DNA from: Alphaproteobacteria bacterium
GTDB lineage: Bacteria > Pseudomonadota > Alphaproteobacteria > Micavibrionales > Micavibrionaceae
Direction: 5' to 3'
Length of the DNA stretch: 7,687 nt
NCBI GenBank assembly: GCA_023141075.1
Contig: JAGLKL010000060.1
Span: 1-7,687 of the forward strand
Shown here in pieces: positions 1 through 6,925 of the stretch; position 1 is the stretch's first letter; every line of letters starts with the position of its first letter. The position numbers and the translations under genes were made by a program. Under the pieces are notes generated by a model. The model made no database searches and was not told the DNA's origin. It saw only the letters and a program-made list of their open reading frames with translations.

Positions 1-330
1 GTTGTTGGGGACGGTTCAAAAATCTCTCATCTGGCTTATGTAGGTGATACACACATGGGCACCGATGTAAATTTTGGTTGTGGCGCGATAACAGTCAATT
101 ACGATGGTTTTGAAAAACACCAGACCATAATCGGTGATGGGGTTATGATTGGCAGCAATGTGAATCTGGTCGCACCGGTTTCTCTGGACAGTGGCTCATT
201 TGTTGCCGCAGGATCAACCATTACTAGGGACGTTCCGGCAGACGCTTTATCTGTGGGACGGTCTGAAGTAAAAGTGACAAAAGGATGGGCGGCGCTCCAC
301 CGTAAACGCAAAAGTAAAAAGAATGGATAA
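1..330 (+). CDS. glmU: GlmU, C-terminal acetyltransferase part (5' truncated by window edge)
   Basis: This is the last 109 residues of the bifunctional N-acetylglucosamine-1-phosphate uridyltransferase / glucosamine-1-phosphate acetyltransferase, a cytoplasmic enzyme making UDP-GlcNAc for peptidoglycan, LPS and exopolysaccharide. The reading frame is open from base 1 and ends in TAA at 328-330. The visible part is the end of the left-handed beta-helix acetyltransferase domain, with hexapeptide-like repeats such as IGDGVMIGSNVNLVAPV. The segment SKISHLAYVGD carries the histidine (visible residue 10) that aligns with the catalytic His363 of E. coli GlmU, and the NYDG motif follows at visible residues 33-36. 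The tail is basic (HRKRKSKK), as in many GlmU proteins. The N-terminal uridyltransferase domain lies left of the window. The next gene starts 5 bases after the stop, so the two are probably co-transcribed. A lone acyltransferase of the hexapeptide family is possible but unlikely given glmS nearby. Confidence 0.95.
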   Translation, partial: VVGDGSKISHLAYVGDTHMGTDVNFGCGAITVNYDGFEKHQTIIGDGVMIGSNVNLVAPVSLDSGSFVAAGSTITRDVPADALSVGRSEVKVTKGWAALHRKRKSKKNG

Positions 331-335
331 AAGCT

Positions 336-1304
336 GTGGGTTTAGACCCTAAAGACCAAGACAAAACAAACTCCGGTAAAAAAATTGCTTTTGTCTCTTC
401 GGCAGATAAAAATTATTTCCCTTTGCTGATCGAATGGGTTGCTTCGCTGCGGCGATTCTCTTCTCTTTCGGATAAAGATATCTGTATTTTTGATGCAGGG
501 TTAGAACTGCAACAATGCACAAAACTGAAGCAAATGGGTTGCAAAATCATTGCCCCTGACTGGCCGTGTAAAATCCCGGACTGGAAAATACGTGGACGTA
601 ATTACCTGAAATCCTGCGTTTGCCGTCCGTTTATTCCAAAGATATTTCCGGGCTATGACTTGTATATCTGGATGGATTGCGATACGTGGCTGCAAACTGA
701 GGAAGCCGTAGATCTGTTGATTCGCGGTGCACAAAAACAAGCCTTGGCCATATGCCCGCAAGTCGACCGCAATATGCAAAAAACCATACGCGTGGAATGG
801 CTTGGCCCCTTTGTAAAAAAAGTGCGCAGTTTTTATTATTCCAACGCACGCCGTGCTTTTTCCGGTGAAATCGCTCGTCAGCTTTGTGCCCGTCCCCTTC
901 TTAATGCCGGGATATTCGCCTTACGCGGTGATGCGCCACACTGGCAAGCTTGGCAGGAACTCATAACAAAAGCTCTAATAAAAGGCCGCATTTTCACTGC
1001 TGAGCAGCTTTCTCTGGGAATGCTCGTACACCTTGATGGCTACAAAGCAGAATTTCTGCCCTCATGGTGCAACTGGCTGTGCGAAATAGCGCCGCATTGG
1101 GACGAAAAGCAGGAGATGTTTGTTGAGCCATCCTTACCGCATCATCCGTTATCTGTCCTGCATTTATGCGGCTTTGATGAAATGCGCCGTGATCGTGGGG
1201 TCACCGAAGAAATCCAGACGACTTCAGGAAAAACAAAAACAATGACATTGCGCTACCCGTATCTGAACGGAGAAGACATTGAAACAATTCGAAAAGTTTC
1301 GTGA
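336..1304 (+). CDS. GT8-like (GT-A fold) glycosyltransferase, specificity unknown
   Basis: Predicted 322-residue cytoplasmic glycosyltransferase transferring a sugar from a nucleotide donor. An early beta strand (KKIAFVSSAD, residues 15-24) is followed by a DxD-type metal and nucleotide-sugar site in YIWMDCDTW (Asp114 and Asp116). LLNAGIFALRG (188-198) resembles the conserved LNAG segment of GT8 enzymes, and VLHLCG (274-279) sits where GT8 enzymes place a metal-binding histidine near the C-terminus. There is no signal peptide or clear membrane segment. The start is a GTG, 5 bases after the glmU stop. The next in-frame ATG is deep in the protein, and the ATG overlapping the glmU stop is in another frame and terminates quickly, so GTG is the best choice; the ribosome site is weak and translation may be coupled to glmU. 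The protein is cysteine-rich (12 Cys). Donor and acceptor cannot be read from the sequence. Family assignment rests on motifs only. Confidence 0.75.
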   Translation: MGLDPKDQDKTNSGKKIAFVSSADKNYFPLLIEWVASLRRFSSLSDKDICIFDAGLELQQCTKLKQMGCKIIAPDWPCKIPDWKIRGRNYLKSCVCRPFIPKIFPGYDLYIWMDCDTWLQTEEAVDLLIRGAQKQALAICPQVDRNMQKTIRVEWLGPFVKKVRSFYYSNARRAFSGEIARQLCARPLLNAGIFALRGDAPHWQAWQELITKALIKGRIFTAEQLSLGMLVHLDGYKAEFLPSWCNWLCEIAPHWDEKQEMFVEPSLPHHPLSVLHLCGFDEMRRDRGVTEEIQTTSGKTKTMTLRYPYLNGEDIETIRKVS

Positions 1305-1319
1305 CTTGAAACCACGCTA

Positions 1320-1342
1320 TGAGAGGATAAGATTAATCCTCA
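1320..1342 (+). promoter_or_regulatory. Small inverted repeat in the glmS leader
   Basis: GAGGAT (1323-1328) and ATCCTC (1336-1341) form a 6-bp stem with a 7-base loop. An alternative pairing TGAG/CTCA (1320-1323 with 1339-1342) extends it across a 2-base bulge. It lies in the 90-base gap between the glycosyltransferase and glmS. No T-run follows, so it is not a classical intrinsic terminator. It could be an RNA structure or a protein site, or chance. Confidence 0.25.
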
Positions 1343-1394
1343 TCGGCAGGGAAATAATCAAACAAAATAATAAAAACAAGGACTATCAAATCAT

Positions 1395-3224
1395 ATGTGT
1401 GGAATTTTCGGCATTATCGGAGAAAAAGAGGTTGCTCCGCTATTATTGGAAGGATTAAAGCGTCTTGAATATCGCGGTTATGATTCAGCAGGAATCGCCA
1501 CTTTGTCCAATGGACACATTGACTGCCGCCGTGCAGAAGGTAAGCTTTCCAACCTTACGCAAAAAATAAGTGAAACACCGCTCAAAGGCACAGTTGGTAT
1601 AGGTCATACGCGATGGGCCACCCATGGTTTGCCGAATGAACGAAACGCGCATCCTCATGCCACCGAAAAAGTTGCGGTCGTGCATAACGGGATAATCGAG
1701 AATTATATTACGCTCAAGGCTGAGCTAGAGGGGCAGGACTGCAAATTTGAAACTGATACTGATACCGAAGTCATTGTGCATCTGGTAACACACTATATCA
1801 ATCAGGGACAAGACCCTGTTGACGCCGCAAATGCCGCCATGGATCGCTTAGAAGGGGCTTATGCGCTGGTTATGATTTTTGCCGGACATTATGATGTTAT
1901 GGTCGGATGCCGCCAAGGCACACCCTTGGCTGTAGGATACGGTGAAGGCGAAATGTTTGTCGCGTCTGATTCCTACGCGCTTGCACCGCTGACTAAAAAA
2001 ATATGCTTTCTGGAAGATGGTGATCGCGTCGTTGTTAATAAAACAGATGCACAAATTTATGATAGCAAAAAGAACAAAGTACATCGCTCTGTGCGCATTA
2101 CCGAGCAATCCGGTGCAACAATAGGTAAGGGCGAATATCGTCACTTCATGCTCAAGGAAATCTATGAGCAACCCTCTGTCATTGGTCAGACCCTCAATGC
2201 CTATGTTAATGCGGCAACCGGCAAAATTACCGTGCCAAAGGAGGTGTTGGAAACAATCACCAAAGCTCCGCGTCTTACGCTCATAGCCTGTGGTACGGCC
2301 TATTATGCCTGCATGGTGGCAAAATACTGGTTTGAACAAATCGCCCGCATCCCTTGTGAAATCGATGTTGCCAGCGAGTTTCGTTACCGTGAAGCGCCTA
2401 TGCCCGAAGGCGGAATTGCGCTGTTTATCTCGCAATCCGGTGAAACCCTCGATACGCTCGAAGCTTTGCGTTATTGCAAACGCGAGGGTCAAACAATCAT
2501 CTCTATCGTTAACACCATCGAAAGCACGATTGAACGCGAGTCCGATCACGTGCTTCATACTTTGGCCGGGCCGGAAATCGGCGTTGCCTCAACCAAAGCT
2601 TTCACGACCCAGCTTACCACACTGGCTTGTATGGCTCTGGCAACTGCTCGAAAATTGGGCACGATTGATGAGAAACATGAGAGCGAAATGGCTAAGGCTC
2701 TGCGCCATGTCCCAAAAATTGCCGCAGATATTCTCCAGCACGATGAAGCCATTCAAACGATTGCCAAAGACATTGCTGAGGCAAATGACGTGCTTTATCT
2801 GGGGCGCGGCAGCCTCTACCCGATTGCACTGGAAGGAGCGCTTAAGCTCAAGGAAATCTCCTATATTCACGCCGAAGGTTATGCCTCTGGAGAGATGAAA
2901 CACGGGCCCATTGCCTTAATTGATGAATGCGTGCCCATTGTCGTGGTCGCACCGGAAAACGATTCTCTGTTTGAGAAAAACGTTTCCAATATTCAGGAAA
3001 CAGTTGCGCGTGGAGGAAAAGTTTTCCTGATCTCCGATATTAAAGGTGCACACCGTCTCAAGGAACAATCATCTTGGCGTGTGGCGTTGGGAGCCGTGCA
3101 CCCATTCGTCGCTCCGATCCTTTACTCCATCCCGGTGCAACTCCTGGCCTATCATATCGCCGTGATTAAAGGCACAGACGTTGATCAGCCGCGAAATCTG
3201 GCTAAATCTGTAACGGTGGAATAA
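1395..3224 (+). CDS. glmS: GlmS, glutamine--fructose-6-phosphate aminotransferase (isomerizing)
   Basis: A complete 609-residue cytoplasmic enzyme, the normal length for GlmS. It converts fructose-6-phosphate and glutamine to glucosamine-6-phosphate, the committed step towards UDP-GlcNAc. The N-terminal glutaminase domain begins MCGIFG; Cys2 becomes the N-terminal nucleophile after removal of Met, and HTRWATHG (71-78) and HNGIIEN (97-103) complete the site. Two SIS sugar-isomerase domains follow, with CGTAYYA (299-305), SQSGETLDTL (346-355) and GVASTKAFT (396-404), then the catalytic KLKEISYIHAEGY and GEMKHGP segment (484-505). The C-terminus ends PRNLAKSVTVE, the usual GlmS tail. The ATG is fixed by the need for Cys at position 2; an AAGGA at 1378-1382 is a ribosome site at a rather long spacing of 12 bases. 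It probably shares a transcript with glmU and the glycosyltransferase, though the 90-base gap could hold its own promoter. Confidence 0.98.
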   Translation: MCGIFGIIGEKEVAPLLLEGLKRLEYRGYDSAGIATLSNGHIDCRRAEGKLSNLTQKISETPLKGTVGIGHTRWATHGLPNERNAHPHATEKVAVVHNGIIENYITLKAELEGQDCKFETDTDTEVIVHLVTHYINQGQDPVDAANAAMDRLEGAYALVMIFAGHYDVMVGCRQGTPLAVGYGEGEMFVASDSYALAPLTKKICFLEDGDRVVVNKTDAQIYDSKKNKVHRSVRITEQSGATIGKGEYRHFMLKEIYEQPSVIGQTLNAYVNAATGKITVPKEVLETITKAPRLTLIACGTAYYACMVAKYWFEQIARIPCEIDVASEFRYREAPMPEGGIALFISQSGETLDTLEALRYCKREGQTIISIVNTIESTIERESDHVLHTLAGPEIGVASTKAFTTQLTTLACMALATARKLGTIDEKHESEMAKALRHVPKIAADILQHDEAIQTIAKDIAEANDVLYLGRGSLYPIALEGALKLKEISYIHAEGYASGEMKHGPIALIDECVPIVVVAPENDSLFEKNVSNIQETVARGGKVFLISDIKGAHRLKEQSSWRVALGAVHPFVAPILYSIPVQLLAYHIAVIKGTDVDQPRNLAKSVTVE

Positions 3225-3252
3225 CATAATAATTCAGGTTAACAGGACTGGA

Positions 3253-3277
3253 TTATAACATCCTAATCGTTTATAAC
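3253..3277 (+). promoter_or_regulatory. Two TTATAAC elements upstream of the epimerase gene (possible -10 sites)
   Basis: The 86-base gap between glmS and the epimerase gene is AT-rich and contains TTATAAC twice (3253-3259 and 3271-3277), 18 bases apart. Each includes TATAAC, one mismatch from the sigma70 -10 consensus. I find no convincing -35 element at the expected spacing, so this is a weak promoter candidate. It would let the epimerase gene be transcribed separately from glmS. Confidence 0.2.
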
Positions 3278-3310
3278 CCCTCAAGCTAAAGTCTTTGGAA
3301 AAAATATAAT

Positions 3311-4303
3311 ATGGCAGAACCTATCTTAGTCACGGGAGCGGCAGGGTTTATCGGATTTCATACAGTGCTCAGGTTGCTTCAGGCCGGTGCGCATGTGGTT
3401 GGAGTTGATAATCTCAACGATTATTACGATGTGTCTTTAAAACAAGCACGTTTGCGCGAACTCGATAATTTCAAAGACTTCACCTTTATCAAAGAAGACA
3501 TTGCCAATTTTGAAGGGATGGAAAAACTCTGGAAAGAGCACGGACCCTTCAAACAAGTCATACATCTTGCTGCACAGGCAGGCGTTCGTTACTCCCTCAA
3601 AAACCCTCATACTTATGTTCAAAGTAATCTTGTAGGGCATTTGAATATATTGGAATTATGTCGTCACACTGAAGGTTTTGAACATTTGGTCTTTGCCAGT
3701 TCCTCATCAGTTTACGGCAAAAACAAAAAACTACCCTATGCCGTCGAGGACAGGGTAGATCAGCCTGTTTCACTTTACGCAGCTACCAAGCGCAGCGGAG
3801 AACTGATGAGCCACAGCTATAGCCACCTTTACGGTATTCCCCAGACAAGCTTGCGTTTTTTTACTGTATACGGCCCGTGGGGACGCCCCGATATGTCGCC
3901 CTACATCTTCACAGATGCCATCATTAAAGATAAAAAAGTCCCAATCTTTAATAATGGTGATATGAAACGCGATTTTACTTATATTGATGATATTGTCTCC
4001 GGCGTTTTAGCCGTTCTGGAGACTCCGCCGAAAAGAGAAAACGACGAAGGCATCCCTTACCGCATCTTGAACATCGGTAACAACAAGGCAGAAAATCTGA
4101 TGGATTATGTCGGCGCGATTGAAAAAGCTCTCGGCAAAAAAGCAGACATAGAGTTATTGCCCATGCAAGCCGGTGATGTAAAAGAAACATACGCTGATAT
4201 AGATGAAACTACGAAGCTGACCGGCTACAAACCCACCACCTCTATTGATGAGGGGATTCCCAAATACGTGGCGTGGTTCAAGGATTTCTACGGCGAAGAA
4301 TAA
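3311..4303 (+). CDS. UDP-glucuronate 4-epimerase (SDR family)
   Basis: A complete 330-residue extended short-chain dehydrogenase/reductase, predicted to interconvert UDP-glucuronate and UDP-galacturonate with bound NAD, supplying uronic acid for surface polysaccharide. The N-terminal Rossmann motif GAAGFIG (9-15) binds NAD. The catalytic YxxxK is Y156 and K160 (YAATK), with the serine run FASSSSVYG (128-136) providing the catalytic Ser/Thr. FTVYGPWGRPDM (184-195) and MKRDFTYIDDI (218-228) are hallmarks of the UDP-glucuronate 4-epimerase group (LspL/CapI/WbnF type) rather than of GalE. In a segment that usually reads MQPGDV in this group, the protein has MQAGDV (285-290). A weak GGA ribosome site lies 11 bases before the ATG. 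The gene ends in tandem stops TAATAA. It converges with the - strand kinase gene 59 bases away. GalE-like or dTDP-glucose dehydratase activity is less likely from the motifs. Confidence 0.9.
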   Translation: MAEPILVTGAAGFIGFHTVLRLLQAGAHVVGVDNLNDYYDVSLKQARLRELDNFKDFTFIKEDIANFEGMEKLWKEHGPFKQVIHLAAQAGVRYSLKNPHTYVQSNLVGHLNILELCRHTEGFEHLVFASSSSVYGKNKKLPYAVEDRVDQPVSLYAATKRSGELMSHSYSHLYGIPQTSLRFFTVYGPWGRPDMSPYIFTDAIIKDKKVPIFNNGDMKRDFTYIDDIVSGVLAVLETPPKRENDEGIPYRILNIGNNKAENLMDYVGAIEKALGKKADIELLPMQAGDVKETYADIDETTKLTGYKPTTSIDEGIPKYVAWFKDFYGEE

Positions 4304-4362
4304 TAAAACGATACGACACGATTATGTGGCCGCAGAATGAATATAATTAACAGGTTCTGACC

Positions 4363-5082
4363 CTAACTCACTGAATTCAGGACAACGCCGATGACCTGAG
4401 CAGACTCTAAGATACTGAGGCTGCGCTTGATTTCATCTGTGGTAGTAACACCTTCCCTGACGATCAGAAGGAAGCAATCAACATGAGGGAGGAAGACAAG
4501 AGGGTCGTCTTGCTCAAGCAGCGGGGGCATATCATAAACGATCATGCGGTCTTTATATCTGGATTTGAGCTCATCAGCGAGTTTTTCCATCTGGGGCGAA
4601 CCCAGCGTTTCGGATGACTGCTCAATGGCCGTGCCAGCCGGAAAAAGAGAAAAGCGCTTAAATGGCGTACGAATCAGACACTCTTCCACTTTTGCCTTGC
4701 CAACCAAGAAATCCGTCAGGCCTTTATCCGGATCGAGACCCAATAACCTATCAAGAGATGGGCTGCGCAGATCTACATCAACCAACAACACTGTTTGTTT
4801 GAGGTCTTGGGCGATACTGATGCATAAATTTGCCGCTATTGTGGATTTTCCATCGCTGTATCTGGGGCTGCTAATGGCCAGAGACTTCAGGCCGTATTTG
4901 CTCATCGTCTGTAATATCTGGGTTCTTAAAAATCGGAACGTATCCGCTTCCTTACTGCGCAGCCTGTGGGAAATAATATGATTACGATCCAGTGTGTTTT
5001 TAAACTCCGCGAGCGCAATTTTATCTTCCTGCGCTAATGCGGTTTTAGACCGTGATACTGTTTTTTTAAGGGTCTTGTTCAT
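4363..5082 (-). CDS. BY-kinase-like exopolysaccharide tyrosine autokinase (XrtA/PEP-CTERM locus type)
   Basis: A 239-residue cytoplasmic P-loop ATPase of the CpsD/Wzc-kinase group, expected to act with the co-polymerase encoded just upstream to control polysaccharide length and export. The Walker A region is SPRYSDGKST (72-81, Lys79), the Walker A' is VLLVDVDLR (98-106, Asp102 and Asp104), and the Walker B-like strand is IVYDMPP (181-187, Asp184). The stretch NLCISIAQDLKQTVLLVDVD, then LLGLDPDKGLTDFL and LFPAG, resembles the exopolysaccharide/PEP-CTERM locus tyrosine autokinase family as I recall it. Odd points: the usual PGEG of the P-loop is replaced by YSDG. The protein stops straight after VLNSVS, with no tyrosine cluster; its tyrosines are only Y63, Y75, Y176 and Y183. 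ATG at 5080-5082 is the only standard start in the open frame, but no clear Shine-Dalgarno precedes it, so translation may depend on the upstream gene. Confidence 0.85.
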   Translation of the reverse strand: MNKTLKKTVSRSKTALAQEDKIALAEFKNTLDRNHIISHRLRSKEADTFRFLRTQILQTMSKYGLKSLAISSPRYSDGKSTIAANLCISIAQDLKQTVLLVDVDLRSPSLDRLLGLDPDKGLTDFLVGKAKVEECLIRTPFKRFSLFPAGTAIEQSSETLGSPQMEKLADELKSRYKDRMIVYDMPPLLEQDDPLVFLPHVDCFLLIVREGVTTTDEIKRSLSILESAQVIGVVLNSVS

Positions 5083-5143
5083 TTTTTCGTATTTTTCATT
5101 AGCGTTTATATTTGCCGATTTTTTCTGCTGGAATGCAGTCTTA

Positions 5144-6925
5144 TTAAAGTCCCATGCGTTGCGATATTAAGATCAGGAACACATCTAAAGGCATTACAAA
5201 GAAAAAGAACATCGCTATTAATGCCATCAGGGTAATAAATGCGATGGCGATAATTTTTGAATATAAGCGTCTGGATATTAGTTTTTCCTCCAATGACCGG
5301 ATATGTGGGACGGTTGCTAAAGGCGAGACACCGACAATGGATTCCAGATGATACACCCCCATAACGCTGCTACCCAAAATTTGATGAATAATGACACTGC
5401 CGGTAGCGCAGATTAAGGCAAAAATGAAGCCGGCAGAGATAAATATTTTCCGAGAGGGCGATGTTTTTAGTGGCAGTTCCGGTGCGTTAATCACGGTCAG
5501 TCTCTGGCCGATACGTCCCTGTTCTATTGTCTCAGAGATATCGGAAGCCAGCTTTTTCGCTTTGAGCTCGCGATACAAGATGATCGAATTATCGTAATCG
5601 CGCGCCAGTGCAGCCAGCTTTTTCTCAGCTTCAGGGTTTTCTGTGATCGCATAAGAATATTCTTCCTGCTGTTTTTTGACTTCATCCCTTTGGTCTTTAA
5701 GCGCTGTCTGTTTTTTTTCTGCCGCTTCAATCTGAGCCATGATCTGTAAGTATGTCGGATTATCCGCATCGCTTTTTGCTTCTGTAGAAAAATTGCCTCC
5801 CTTTTTCTCTTTCCGGGCTTTTTCCAAAGACTTCATCTGTTTTTCCAGCTTTGTCTTCTGTCTTTTCAGGGAAACCATGTCCGGATGTTTTGCACTGTAG
5901 GTGTCCTGCATTTTATAAATCCGGGTCTGTACGTCCTCGATCTCCGTCCTTAAGCCTGCTGTCAGACTTGATGGATCAAGATTTCTTTCCATGGCATCAA
6001 TCTGCCTACGAACTTTTACAACATCAGGATGCTCAGCACCGTATTTGGCCGTCAATGTTGTATATTGGGACTTAAGCATTTTAAGCTGCATATATGGCGT
6101 TGTCAGAATGTCTCCATCCTCGGAAATCCTGACATAAGGATCAGTTTTAGCAAGCTGGGCGCGTAACGTCCCTATTAGACCCATATTTGCCATGATTTCA
6201 CTTTGAACAGCGTGTAAGCGCGATGCTATTGCTATGCTGGCCTGCTGGTTAAAGACTAAAGCATCAGGACGAATATCGCCGTTTATAGCTCTGAATTCCG
6301 CTATTTTTGTTTCCTGTTCAACCAGAGATTTTGTGAGTACGTCTATCTGGCTTTGCAAAAACGCAGACGTTTTCTTGGCCCTGTTTCTTCGTTCCTTAAT
6401 GTCTTCATCAAGAAAACGCGAAACAAGCTCGTTTACGGTTTGCTGTGCAAGATAAGGGTCGATGTATTTAAAACTTATAATAAATGCGATGGCTGAAAGC
6501 TGCAAAGCAGAAACTTTTTGTGCACTGGCCGGATTGGCAAGAGATGTACTGACCAACTCCAGATTTATATTCCCTCTCATTGATTCCGCAATATAGGCTA
6601 TTGGAATGCGCTTTCTTTGTGCAGGATACAAGTTGAGCCGTGTGATAATTTCTGCCAGTGAATTTGTCGATAAGACCTTTTGTTTCAAACGGCTGATTTG
6701 TAAATCGGCCATAGTCTGTATTGTATCGCTGTTGTGCTTGGTCATTTCAACAACATCAACAGATATCTCCGGCGGAGCCACTTCTACTGTTGCAATAGCC
6801 CTGTAGTTCCCCCAGTTCAAAGCAAAAATAATGGAGGCAACAAATACAAGAAAAAAGACAGCAAGGAACAGTTGTCTGCGACGCCATAAAACTGATGCAT
6901 ATTCTAAAAGGTATATATCTGTCAT
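5144..6925 (-). CDS. Wzz/GumC-like polysaccharide co-polymerase (chain-length determinant), three membrane segments
   Basis: A 593-residue inner-membrane protein with a large periplasmic coiled-coil domain, predicted to set polysaccharide chain length and to partner the kinase encoded 61 bases downstream. A short cytoplasmic N-terminus with RRR (15-17) precedes membrane segment 1 (about 19-37). A Wzz-type region and long charged helices follow (about 175-460, KE/Q-rich). NAPELPLKTSPSRK (480-493) is the proline-bearing stretch that typically precedes membrane segment 2 (about 494-515). After it comes a cytoplasmic loop with GVSPLATVPHI (532-542) and a third hydrophobic stretch (about 558-588) at the very C-terminus. 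This extra segment and the kinase neighbour match my recollection of the XrtA-associated chain-length family; ordinary Wzz proteins have two segments. An internal repeat is centred on AEHPDVV (297-303) and AKHPDMV (345-351). The protein is longer than the roughly 500 residues usual for that family. The ATG has AAAGGA 14 bases upstream (6940-6945), a long spacing. Confidence 0.88.
   Translation of the reverse strand: MTDIYLLEYASVLWRRRQLFLAVFFLVFVASIIFALNWGNYRAIATVEVAPPEISVDVVEMTKHNSDTIQTMADLQISRLKQKVLSTNSLAEIITRLNLYPAQRKRIPIAYIAESMRGNINLELVSTSLANPASAQKVSALQLSAIAFIISFKYIDPYLAQQTVNELVSRFLDEDIKERRNRAKKTSAFLQSQIDVLTKSLVEQETKIAEFRAINGDIRPDALVFNQQASIAIASRLHAVQSEIMANMGLIGTLRAQLAKTDPYVRISEDGDILTTPYMQLKMLKSQYTTLTAKYGAEHPDVVKVRRQIDAMERNLDPSSLTAGLRTEIEDVQTRIYKMQDTYSAKHPDMVSLKRQKTKLEKQMKSLEKARKEKKGGNFSTEAKSDADNPTYLQIMAQIEAAEKKQTALKDQRDEVKKQQEEYSYAITENPEAEKKLAALARDYDNSIILYRELKAKKLASDISETIEQGRIGQRLTVINAPELPLKTSPSRKIFISAGFIFALICATGSVIIHQILGSSVMGVYHLESIVGVSPLATVPHIRSLEEKLISRRLYSKIIAIAFITLMALIAMFFFFVMPLDVFLILISQRMGL

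Noticed and set aside
1305..1394. glmS ribozyme in the glmS leader
   Set aside because: The gap is only 90 bases, too short for the full ribozyme, and no ribozyme core is recognisable; that class is essentially a Gram-positive feature.
1848..2558. Long open frame (236 codons) on the - strand opposite glmS
   Set aside because: It lies wholly inside the unambiguous glmS gene, has no recognisable domain, and is explained by the codon pattern of glmS in the opposite frame.
2290..2898. 202-codon open frame on the + strand inside glmS
   Set aside because: It is a shifted-frame shadow of the SIS domains of glmS; glmS itself is intact through this region, so it is not a frameshifted fragment.
4371..4380. 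CTGAATTCAG, a perfect 10-base palindrome
   Set aside because: It falls within the coding end of the kinase gene and is short enough to occur by chance.
4544..4981. 145-codon + strand open frame opposite the kinase gene
   Set aside because: The - strand product has clear Walker motifs across the same bases; the + strand translation is low-complexity and unlike any family.
5125..5138. CTGCTGGAATGCAG inverted repeat between the co-polymerase and kinase genes
   Set aside because: Only a 4-bp stem; on the coding strand it is followed by A residues, not T residues, so it does not fit an intrinsic terminator.
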